DNA from: Bacteroidales bacterium | Lineage (GTDB): Bacteria > Bacteroidota > Bacteroidia > Bacteroidales > Muribaculaceae | Assembly: GCA_004553095.1 (NCBI GenBank) | Contig: SFMJ01000096.1 | Location: 1 to 6,550 of the forward strand | DNA: 6,550 nucleotides | Reading direction: 5' to 3' | Part shown: piece after piece, positions 1 through 5,997 of the stretch | Numbering within the stretch: the stretch's first letter is position 1 | Layout of the letters: every line of letters begins with the position of its first letter | The notes under the pieces: model-generated | Told to the model about the DNA's origin: nothing | What the model saw: the letters and a program-made list of their open reading frames with translations, nothing else | Databases searched by the model: none | Program-made: the position numbers and the translations under genes

Positions 1-153
1 TCAGCGTCTTTTTCTTCGGGTGTCGAACCATGGCAATCTTTTGGTATTCCTATTGGTATAACGCCGACGGCGCTTTTTATTCGAGCCGTTGGAGGGCGTC
101 TTGAAGACGATTATCAAGAAAATCACTACTCCAATTATTATCAATATATCCAT
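1..153 (-). CDS. small single-helix membrane protein with a highly basic tail (hypothetical)
   Basis: A complete 50-residue ORF runs from ATG (151-153) to TGA (1-3). Residues 2-17 (DILIIIGVVIFLIIVF) are almost wholly hydrophobic and fit one membrane helix. Residues 18-50 contain 15 Lys/Arg and one Asp, including a KKRRRR run at 26-31 and RRKRR at the end. By the positive-inside rule the tail should face the cytoplasm, where it could contact nucleic acid or phospholipid heads; that is inference. No known family is recognised. There is no Shine-Dalgarno sequence, as usual in Bacteroidota, and the 5' flank is A-rich. No clear promoter was seen in 154-252, so it may have a weak promoter of its own or be read through from the upstream gene past the hairpin at 253-273. 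The sharp hydrophobic/basic split argues against a chance ORF, but the length leaves doubt. Confidence 0.5.
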   Translation of the reverse strand: MDILIIIGVVIFLIIVFKTPSNGSNKKRRRRYTNRNTKRLPWFDTRRKRR

Positions 154-252
154 ATTTGAGTCTTTTTATTTTTGCGGAATATGCTTTTGTTGGTGCTATA
201 TATCGCTATTAATAGGCCGCGTTGATTAGAGCGCGTTCATTAAAACGGAATA

Positions 253-273
253 ACCCCGCTGGACGGGCGGGGT
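253..273 (-). terminator. putative rho-independent terminator of the DUF5053-like gene
   Basis: The 7-bp arms ACCCCGC (253-259) and GCGGGGT (267-273) enclose a 7-nt loop. The hairpin starts about 10 nt past the stop of the 83-residue gene. Read on the minus strand, the stem is followed by TTATTCCGTTTT, an imperfect T tract. A GC-rich stem just after a stop codon supports a terminator. The interrupted T run lowers confidence. Confidence 0.55.
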
Positions 274-283
274 CGTGATTGCC

Positions 284-535
284 TTAGAGCTTGGAGGCGG
301 CGTTTGAGATGCGTGATGCGAGGTCTGTCAATGCCTCTTTTAATTGTAGGGTTTCTTCCGGAGTGAATCCTCCTTGGGATCCATCCCCCTTGATCCCATC
401 CAGTTTATGATAGAGCCATGAGCTTGATTTTCCGAAATATCTGCGAGCGATCTCTCTCCAAGATATCTCAACCAAAATATCGGAAAGACGAGACTTGGCA
501 TCAACTACAAGAGGAGCATTAATTACAGTTTCCAT
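284..535 (-). CDS. DUF5053-like small protein, possible DNA-binding regulator
   Basis: This 83-residue protein has a central segment (about 25-47) containing ISWREIARRYFGKSSSWLYH, followed by a basic and glycine-containing stretch, then FTPEETLQLKEALTDLA (57-73). This arrangement of 'IA+.YFGKS+.W+++++.G' plus 'FTPEE...L..AL.D+...I' is what I recall of the Bacteroidales DUF5053 family. That match is from memory and was not searched. Residues 25-46 read like a helix-turn-helix (an A in the first helix, then GKSSSWLYHKL as a possible recognition helix), which makes DNA binding plausible but unproven. This copy is shorter at the N-terminus than the versions I recall, which carry an extra helical region. 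It probably shares a transcript with the 24-codon ORF upstream, driven by the promoter at 713-744. The palindrome in that promoter could be its own operator. Such genes occur in prophages and other accessory DNA as well as in chromosomes. Confidence 0.75.
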   Translation of the reverse strand: METVINAPLVVDAKSRLSDILVEISWREIARRYFGKSSSWLYHKLDGIKGDGSQGGFTPEETLQLKEALTDLASRISNAASKL

Positions 536-592
536 TATTGCCGAATTTAGTGTTTGATTATTTTATTTTCATGTTGTCAATTATCAAAGTCC

Positions 593-667
593 TCAAAAAG
601 GCAAGCCCCTCCTGTAATTACGGATTGCTGCAATAAGTTCTTCCTCTTTGTCAGTAAGTTGTTCCAT
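593..667 (-). CDS. 24-residue leader ORF or remnant of a small protein
   Basis: The ORF runs from ATG (665-667) to TGA (593-595). It begins MEQLTDKEEELIAAIRNYRR and ends GLPF. The charged, helix-forming start resembles short Bacteroidales proteins with an 'EEELI.AIRNYR' motif that I recall being longer; this is unverified memory. The ORF stops right after a run of five T (minus strand, 596-600). One extra T would extend the frame to 36 residues, so it may be a frameshifted remnant, a slippage site, or a genuine micropeptide. It is the first ORF after the promoter at 713-744 and lies about 57 nt upstream of the DUF5053-like gene. A role in translating or attenuating the next gene is possible. 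Its small size is the main reason for doubt. Confidence 0.4.
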   Translation of the reverse strand: MEQLTDKEEELIAAIRNYRRGLPF

Positions 668-712
668 TTAAAAAAATTTTTAATTAAACAAGTTAAGAGC
701 AAGAACTCACTG

Positions 713-744
713 CAAAATTAATACGATTTTTCGTATTATACAAA
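713..744 (-). promoter_or_regulatory. Bacteroidota-type promoter driving the leftward small-gene module
   Basis: On the minus strand, TTTG (741-744) is followed after exactly 20 nt by TAATTTTG (713-720). This matches the Bacteroidota primary sigma factor consensus of -33 TTTG and -7 TAnnTTTG at the usual 19-21 nt spacing. Transcription would start near 705, leaving a leader of roughly 40 nt before the ATG at 667. This is the clearest promoter in the window. Confidence 0.68.
719..738. promoter_or_regulatory. palindromic operator candidate inside the leftward promoter
   Basis: The 8-bp arms TAATACGA (719-726) and TCGTATTA (731-738) form a perfect inverted repeat around a TTTT spacer. It fills the gap between the -33 and -7 elements and overlaps the end of the -7. 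A third, half-site-like copy, TTTTCGTA, lies at 745-752, repeating the one at 728-735 after 17 nt and reaching past the -33. A dimeric protein bound here would block RNA polymerase, so the site suggests repression. The regulator is unknown; the DUF5053-like product is one candidate. Confidence 0.5.
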
Positions 745-802
745 TTTTCGTACTGATTTTTCTAAAAAAATGAAAAGTAACCAAATATAAAGAAATGCAC
801 CG

Positions 803-840
803 TTGTTTTTGGGGCGGAGATATTGTTTCTGAGCGGAGAT
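803..840. repeat. imperfect tandem direct repeat upstream of the receptor operon
   Basis: TTGTTTTTGGGGCGGAGAT (803-821) is followed by TTGTTTCTGAGCGGAGAT (823-840). The copies share GCGGAGAT and TTGTTT and sit 19-20 bp apart, about two helical turns. They lie 65-100 bp upstream of the predicted -7 element at 906-913. Position and spacing fit a tandem site for an activator such as a response regulator. They do not match any box I can name. Confidence 0.45.
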
Positions 841-876
841 GCTTGGATCTAGTGGATGCAATGTTTTGTTTATGTT

Positions 877-913
877 TTTGTAATATTTCTTTAATATTTG
901 ATCTCTAATTTTG
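877..913 (+). promoter_or_regulatory. probable promoter of the receptor-lipoprotein-phosphatase operon
   Basis: TAATTTTG (906-913) matches the Bacteroidota -7 consensus TAnnTTTG exactly. It would place the transcript start near 920, about 20 nt before the ATG at 940. The -33 is poor: the nearest upstream TTTG (877-880) is 25 nt away rather than 19-21. A promoter with a good -7 and weak -33 often needs an activator, which fits the tandem repeat at 803-840. The direct repeat TAATATTT (881-888 and 892-899, 11 bp apart) lies between the two elements and may be another binding site. Confidence 0.42.
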
Positions 914-939
914 CGGCAAATTAAAGATTTGTTACATTG

Positions 940-3639
940 ATGAAACATCTGATCATCGCTATTTCCTTGCTATTGGCGGGAACTCCCGCTTGGAGTATTT
1001 CCTCCTCTTCTTCTGCTTGGAATGTTCTGTCCGCTTCCGCTTCGGTTGCCGGAGTTTCTTCAGCCGCTGTCACCGTGAAGGGTGTTGTGACTGACCTCAA
1101 CGGCGAGCCGCTTATCGGCGCCTCCATCTATATCAAGGGTCATCCCGCCGAGGGTACTGCCACCGGCCTCGATGGCTCTTTCTCGTTTAAAACCGCTGTC
1201 AAATCTCCGGTGATTTGCTGCTCGTATGTGGGTTATGATCCGGTGGAAGTGCCTTACACGGGCTCGCCGGTGGAGATAAAGTTGGCAGAGAGCGCCACCC
1301 TCCTCTCGGAGGTGGTAGTAGTGTCGAACTATAACGGCAGCACCGACGCCAAGGCGATCGAGATCGAACGCACCTCTGCCAATGTCGTCAACGTGTTGGG
1401 ATCGCGCGCCATGGAACTGGCTCCCGACATTACGGTGGGCAACATCATCCAGAAGATGTCGGGCGTCACCGTCGAACGTAACTCATCGGGCGAGGGTCAA
1501 TATGCCATCCTCCGCGGCATGGATAAGAGATATAACTACACCTTGGTGAATGGTGTCAAAATACCGAGTCCAGACAATAAGAACCGCTTCGTGCCCCTCG
1601 ATCTATTCCCCTCGGAGATCCTGTCGCGCATCGAGGTAAACAAGTCGATGACCGCCGAAATGGAGGGTGATGGCATCGGAGGCGCCGTCAACTTGGTGAT
1701 GAAAGATGCACCGGCACGCCGACTTCTTGCCGCCAGCCTCTCCACAGGCTATAACGCCCTCTACTTCAGTCGCGATTTTCTCTCCTTCGACCATGGAGCC
1801 ATAGCCCCGAAATCGCCCGACGAAGTGATGGGTAATATCGGCAGCAACCGGGTGACCTCCTCCGACTTCACTATGCAAAACCTCCACATCACCTCACGCC
1901 GCCCCTTACCCGACTTGATAGCCTCCTTGTCGTATGGCGACCGCTTCTTCGGCGACCGCTTCGGATTCCTCCTCTCGGCAAGTTATCAGAACCTGAATCG
2001 CGGCAAAAATATGGACTATTACGACTACACCAAGTCATCGGGCGATATCACCTACCGCACATATTCCGACAATAAAGAGCGTCTCGCCCTACACGCCAAG
2101 TTAGACTATGCATTCAATCCATATCACCATCTGTCGTGGTATAACGGCTATCTGAACATGGGCGATGACCAAGTGCGGACCGAGGCAGGCGACCAAGTGG
2201 CATCTGTCAGAATGCGCCATAATCGCCAGCAGATCTTCAACACCACCCTCTCGGGCGACCATCATTTCCTCGCCGACCGTTGGGTGCTCGACTGGAAGGG
2301 ACTATATTCTATAGCCACCAACAAGACCCCCGACAATGCACAGATATATCTTCAGAGCAACCATATCCAGACCAACAAGGCAGCCACCCGCCGCTGGGAG
2401 CATAACTCCGACCGCGACTTCGCCGGCTACCTCAACTTGGCATATCGTCCCGCTCCGGCATGGGTGGTGAAAGTCGGTGGTATGTATCGCGACAAATATC
2501 GCGACTCTTTCTTCAACGAATACACCTTCGACAGCGCGACCGGCACCGACCGCTATCAAGTATATGGCACCGACTGGACCAACTTCGATCAGATCCTGAT
2601 CACCCCGCGTGAACATGGCAACGTCGGCGATCCCCTCAACTATGAAGCCACCGAGCGCATCGGTGCTCTCTATGGTATGGCGACTTTCACTGCCGACCGC
2701 TTCGAGGTGGTGGGTGGACTCCGCGCCGAACACACAGATCAGGGTTATACCTTGAAATTTCCCCGTTCTACCGACGGCAAGGGGAATCAGAAATATTGGG
2801 ACATTCTCCCCGACCTGCATCTGAAGTATCACTTATCCTCCAACATGAATCTTCACCTCAGTTATGCACGCGCCATCAATCGCCCAAGTTTCTTCGAGAT
2901 CGTGCCTTACAGCATCATCAACGAAGAGTATAAGGAGAAGGGAAATCCCGACTTGAAACATACCATCGCCGACAATGTCGACTTCCGCTGGGAGTTCTTT
3001 CCCCGCTCGCAAGAGCAGGTGATGGTGGGGCTTTTCTATAAGCACCTTCAGAACCCGATAGAATATGGTCTGATCACCGAGGGTCAAGACACATACTACA
3101 CCCCGCTGAATCTGGGTAATGCCAACAATGCCGGTGTCGAGATCGACCTGATGAAATACTTCCGTTATTTCGGCATCAAATTCAACTACACCTTCACTTA
3201 CTCGCGCATCACCACCGATAAGAAGACCATGCAGGGCAACGATATCATCACCATGAAGCAATCGCGACCCCTCGCCGGACAGGCAGCCCATGTCGCCAAC
3301 CTCTCGCTGATCTACAAAGATACGCGCCATGGCATCAATGCTCAACTCACCGGCAGCTTTATCGGCAAGCGACTCGCCGACGTCTCCAACTGGTATGACA
3401 ACGACATCTGGGAGAACGAGTATTTCCGCATGGAGCTCTCGGCTGAGAAGTCCTGGAAATGTGGTATCGAGGTCTTCCTCAAGGCGACCAACCTGCTCAA
3501 CCTCCCTCTGATCCGCTATATCAACAAGGGTCCTCACACGGATGGTGTGACCGACTTCCCCCGCTATCACGGCAATATTCTCGAGCGTAAAGAGCGCTAC
3601 GGACAGACGCTGATGATCGGCATAAGATATAAATTGTGA
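940..3639 (+). CDS. TonB-dependent outer-membrane receptor with carboxypeptidase-regulatory-like domain
   Basis: This 899-residue protein imports a ligand across the outer membrane using TonB energy. A signal peptide (about 1-20, MKHLIIAISLLLAGTPAWS) precedes a serine-rich stretch (19-43). Next is a carboxypeptidase-regulatory-like beta-sandwich (about 45-115) with VKGVVTDLNGEPLIGASI and VICCSYVGYD. A TonB-box-like LLSEVVVVSN (121-130) leads into the plug (about 135-256), with NIIQKMSGVTVER, ILRGMDKRYNYTLVNGV and GDGIGGAVNLV. The 22-strand-type barrel fills the rest and includes VVGGLRAEHTD, LHLSYARAINRPSF and KATNLLNLP. It ends GIRYKL rather than in the usual aromatic residue. The frame also opens with TTG at 937, but ATG at 940 is preferred because it gives the same signal peptide with a standard start. 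The length suits a non-SusC receptor, and no SusD gene follows. It is the first gene of an operon with a lipoprotein and a phosphatase, so a phosphorylated ligand is likely; the exact substrate cannot be read from sequence. Confidence 0.95.
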   Translation: MKHLIIAISLLLAGTPAWSISSSSSAWNVLSASASVAGVSSAAVTVKGVVTDLNGEPLIGASIYIKGHPAEGTATGLDGSFSFKTAVKSPVICCSYVGYDPVEVPYTGSPVEIKLAESATLLSEVVVVSNYNGSTDAKAIEIERTSANVVNVLGSRAMELAPDITVGNIIQKMSGVTVERNSSGEGQYAILRGMDKRYNYTLVNGVKIPSPDNKNRFVPLDLFPSEILSRIEVNKSMTAEMEGDGIGGAVNLVMKDAPARRLLAASLSTGYNALYFSRDFLSFDHGAIAPKSPDEVMGNIGSNRVTSSDFTMQNLHITSRRPLPDLIASLSYGDRFFGDRFGFLLSASYQNLNRGKNMDYYDYTKSSGDITYRTYSDNKERLALHAKLDYAFNPYHHLSWYNGYLNMGDDQVRTEAGDQVASVRMRHNRQQIFNTTLSGDHHFLADRWVLDWKGLYSIATNKTPDNAQIYLQSNHIQTNKAATRRWEHNSDRDFAGYLNLAYRPAPAWVVKVGGMYRDKYRDSFFNEYTFDSATGTDRYQVYGTDWTNFDQILITPREHGNVGDPLNYEATERIGALYGMATFTADRFEVVGGLRAEHTDQGYTLKFPRSTDGKGNQKYWDILPDLHLKYHLSSNMNLHLSYARAINRPSFFEIVPYSIINEEYKEKGNPDLKHTIADNVDFRWEFFPRSQEQVMVGLFYKHLQNPIEYGLITEGQDTYYTPLNLGNANNAGVEIDLMKYFRYFGIKFNYTFTYSRITTDKKTMQGNDIITMKQSRPLAGQAAHVANLSLIYKDTRHGINAQLTGSFIGKRLADVSNWYDNDIWENEYFRMELSAEKSWKCGIEVFLKATNLLNLPLIRYINKGPHTDGVTDFPRYHGNILERKERYGQTLMIGIRYKL

Positions 3640-3674
3640 TAATACAACAAACAATCATTAAAACCAAAAGAAAG

Positions 3675-5018
3675 ATGAAATTTAAGATTTTCTATGCAGC
3701 AGCCGCTGTAATGTGCAGCTCGCTCCTCGTGGCTTGTAGCGACGACAATGATGCCCCCAAGGCAGATGAAGAGATCACCGAGACAGAGATGATCGTATCG
3801 GGTGTGTGGAAATCGGGTGAGACCATCCAATTGGATCGTCACTTGGTAGTGCCCGAAGGTAAGTCACTCACCATCGAGCCGGGTGTCACCATCATCGTCA
3901 GCGACAAAGGTGTCGGTGTGAACCATGTGCCTGTAGAGATCTCGGTTAAGGGTAATCTCTATGCACTCGGCACAGAGAAGAATCCTATCACCTTCACTGT
4001 CGATCCCTCACTTCGTACAGATGCCAACGCCTTCAAGGGTCTTTGGGGTGGCATCGTGGCTTACGAATCTTGCTCTGAAATGGCTCTTGACCATGTCGTA
4101 ATCGAATATACCGGCGCTCAGGTGATCGAAGGCTCACCCGCTGCCATCGCCGGAATCTACACTGCCGGTGACGATATGTATCCTCAGGTCACCACCAACA
4201 ATCTTTCGGGCAAGTATGTGCTGACTAATTCGGTGATCCGCAATGGTGCATCGGATGGTATCTATATGATGGGTGGTAACGGCATCATCACCAATAATGT
4301 ATTCGTAGCCAACGGTTATACCGGCGGTGAGGCTGTCAACTTGAAAGCCGGTGTGAAGGCTGACGTGGCCGGCAACCTGATGTTCTCACCCAACACCAAT
4401 GGTCTGAAGCTCTCTTCGTCCGGTCAGAGTGAGACTCGCGGTCAACTGCTTGCCAACGCCTACAACAATACTATCATCAACGCCGGATGGCGTCGCGACG
4501 GCGAGAAAGGTGGCTGCGTATATGTTGAGAAGAATGCACTGGTCAATGTAGTGAACAATCTGATGGTCAACTGCAAGTTCCGCGCCATGACTCCCAAGTA
4601 TAGCGACCCCAATAAGTCGGATGCCGGTTATGACGACAAGTCTGTGATCGATTATAACTTCTATGCTTCGGGTAGCCAGTCAACTCCGATCGTGGGTGAG
4701 TCAACTGTAGGCAATGCCGCCGAGGGATATTCTCAGAAGAATAAGAACTATAGCCCCAATGTCGACACTCACAGTCTTATCTCAGAGCCGGGCAAGCTCT
4801 TGGATCCCGGTTTCGCAGCGTTCGACATCAACGCCACTTCTCTGACCGGTTATACCTTAGACCCCACTTGGGACTTCCACTTGGCTTCCGGTGCAGCCGC
4901 TCTGTCGGGTGCCAACGGCAGTGTAACTTCCTACTTCGCTACGGGTCTTACCGTCGGTGAGAAAACTTATACCTCTCCCGCTATTCAGAAATATTTTGGT
5001 GCTTACGGTGTAAAATGA
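3675..5018 (+). CDS. surface lipoprotein with right-handed parallel beta-helix
   Basis: This 447-residue lipoprotein has a type II signal peptide (1-20) with lipobox LVAC and lipid-bearing Cys21. The next residues, SDDND, match the acidic lipoprotein export signal that sends Bacteroidota lipoproteins to the cell surface. A beta-helix follows. A capping segment (about 41-110) has LVVPEGKSLTIEPGVTI and GNLYALGTEKNPITF, then come GLWGGIV (112-118) and HVVIEYTGA. Repeating rungs fill about 170-320, with LTNSVIRNGASDGIYM, ITNNVFVANG and VNNLMVNC. Near the end, DPTWDFHLASGAAAL (about 396-410) is a typical closing motif of such proteins. The fold is common in polysaccharide lyases and in binding proteins. 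I see no clear catalytic set, so binding is more likely than catalysis. A GTG at 3636 would add 13 residues, but ATG at 3675 puts the signal peptide at the N-terminus and is chosen. It starts 35 nt after the receptor gene, across an A-rich leader, and probably works with the receptor at the surface. Confidence 0.92.
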   Translation: MKFKIFYAAAAVMCSSLLVACSDDNDAPKADEEITETEMIVSGVWKSGETIQLDRHLVVPEGKSLTIEPGVTIIVSDKGVGVNHVPVEISVKGNLYALGTEKNPITFTVDPSLRTDANAFKGLWGGIVAYESCSEMALDHVVIEYTGAQVIEGSPAAIAGIYTAGDDMYPQVTTNNLSGKYVLTNSVIRNGASDGIYMMGGNGIITNNVFVANGYTGGEAVNLKAGVKADVAGNLMFSPNTNGLKLSSSGQSETRGQLLANAYNNTIINAGWRRDGEKGGCVYVEKNALVNVVNNLMVNCKFRAMTPKYSDPNKSDAGYDDKSVIDYNFYASGSQSTPIVGESTVGNAAEGYSQKNKNYSPNVDTHSLISEPGKLLDPGFAAFDINATSLTGYTLDPTWDFHLASGAAALSGANGSVTSYFATGLTVGEKTYTSPAIQKYFGAYGVK

Positions 5019-5926
5019 AACGATATCTGATTCCGATGTTGATGATCCTGATTGGATCAGCAGCATCCTTGGCTCGCACCCAACTGCTTGTTGCCAATGA
5101 CTTGGGTCGCAATGGATACCACGAACAGAAGCCTATCGCCGCCCTAATGGGAGAGATGGCTGAAAAGTATGATGCAGAGGCCATATTGGCTCTGGGAGAT
5201 GTCCATCACTATATGGGCGTTCAGAGCACTGCCGATCCTCTCTGGACCACCAATTTTGAGTTGATCTATAGCCATCCGGAACTTCAGATTCCCTGGTATC
5301 CGGTCTTGGGCAACCATGAGTATCGTGGCAATACGCAGGCAGTGATCGACTATTCGGCAGTGAGCCGTCGCTGGGAGATGCCTTCGCGCTATTATACAAG
5401 AGTATTCCACGATGAGGATGAGAATGTCTCGTTGAGAGTGGTGTTTATCGACACCACTCCACTGATCGACAAGTATCAGAATGACTTGGCTGATTATCCC
5501 GATGTCGCCGGACAGGATATCGACACACAGTTAGCTTGGCTCGATTGGCAACTGAGCATCGCCAAGGAGGATTGGGTGATTGTGGTGGGACATCATCCTA
5601 TCTATGCCGACACTTCCAAAGATGTCGAAGAGCGTACAGATATGCAGCGTCGCGTTGATCCTATTCTTCGCAAATATGGTGTTAATATGTATATCTGCGG
5701 TCACATCCACAACTTCCAGCACATACGTCCGGCAGGGTCGAAGATCGACTATGTGGTCAACACTTCGGCTTCATTATCACGTCAGAAAGTAGGGAAAGTA
5801 GATGGCACACAATTCGTAAGTGGCGATGCCGGCTTCTCGATCTTAAGCTTCTCGAAGGGTGAACTTCGTCTCGACATGATCAACAGCCAAGGCGAAACCA
5901 TCCACACCATAACCCAAAAGAAATAA
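5015..5926 (+). CDS. exported metallophosphatase, tartrate-resistant (purple) acid phosphatase-like
   Basis: This 303-residue enzyme should hydrolyse phosphate monoesters with two metal ions in the periplasm, or outside the cell if exported further. A Sec signal peptide (1-20, cleavage likely after ASLA) precedes one calcineurin-like phosphoesterase domain. By comparison with mammalian TRAP recalled from memory, the metal ligands align as D29 (NDLG), D62 (GDVHH), N100 and H101 (GNHE), H193 (GHHP), and H230 and H232 (CGHIHN). Other shared blocks are IPWYPVLGNHEYRGNTQ, YSAVSRRWEMPSRYY and EDWVIVVGHHPIY. Two departures stand out. The first block is ND instead of GD, and the metal-binding tyrosine three residues after the second Asp is H65. 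The enzyme may therefore prefer different metals and not be purple. Its ATG overlaps the lipoprotein stop (ATGA, 5015-5018), which suggests translational coupling. It most likely frees phosphate from the ligand taken up by the receptor and lipoprotein. The family call is secure; the substrate is unknown. Confidence 0.94.
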   Translation: MKRYLIPMLMILIGSAASLARTQLLVANDLGRNGYHEQKPIAALMGEMAEKYDAEAILALGDVHHYMGVQSTADPLWTTNFELIYSHPELQIPWYPVLGNHEYRGNTQAVIDYSAVSRRWEMPSRYYTRVFHDEDENVSLRVVFIDTTPLIDKYQNDLADYPDVAGQDIDTQLAWLDWQLSIAKEDWVIVVGHHPIYADTSKDVEERTDMQRRVDPILRKYGVNMYICGHIHNFQHIRPAGSKIDYVVNTSASLSRQKVGKVDGTQFVSGDAGFSILSFSKGELRLDMINSQGETIHTITQKK

Positions 5927-5941
5927 AACCCACAACACATA

Positions 5942-5974
5942 AAGAGAGCCTCCACACGATGTGGGGGCTCTCTT
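5942..5974. terminator. strong hairpin terminator, probably bidirectional
   Basis: AAGAGAGCC (5942-5950), a T and CCACA (5952-5956) pair with TGTGG (5960-5964), a G and GGCTCTCTT (5966-5974). This gives a 15-bp stem with one T-G wobble (5951 with 5965) and a 3-nt loop. It starts 15 nt after the phosphatase stop. The right arm ends in CTCTCTT and is followed by ATATTCTTAT, giving a T-rich plus-strand exit. On the minus strand the exit reads CTCTCTTTATGTG. It sits between two convergent genes, so it can end both transcripts. Confidence 0.8.
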
Positions 5975-5997
5975 ATATTCTTATGCTATATGTCAAC

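Noticed and set aside
217..243. Near-repeat of GCGTTGATT and GCGTTCATT in the gap left of the terminator
   Set aside because: The units are 9 bp with a mismatch and no further copies, so chance is a sufficient explanation.
937..939. TTG as the start of the receptor gene
   Set aside because: An ATG follows immediately at 940 and yields the normal signal peptide; TTG adds only one residue.
736..948. A 70-codon minus-strand ORF across the divergent promoter region
   Set aside because: It covers the -33 element and part of the palindrome of the leftward promoter, the tandem repeat and the receptor promoter. Its composition is lysine- and isoleucine-rich, as expected for translated AT-rich DNA.
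2302..3654. Two long minus-strand ORFs (176 and 273 codons) antisense to the receptor gene
   Set aside because: They lie wholly or almost wholly opposite a well-supported receptor frame in GC-richer DNA, and their translations (many V, G, E, H) match no family. They are shadow frames.
3636..3674. GTG start for the lipoprotein gene, overlapping the receptor stop
   Set aside because: It would add 13 mostly polar residues before the lipoprotein signal peptide. The ATG at 3675 follows a typical A-rich Bacteroidota leader.
5133..5410. Two 88-codon minus-strand ORFs within the phosphatase gene
   Set aside because: They overlap each other in different frames and lie opposite conserved phosphatase motifs. 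No family resemblance was seen.
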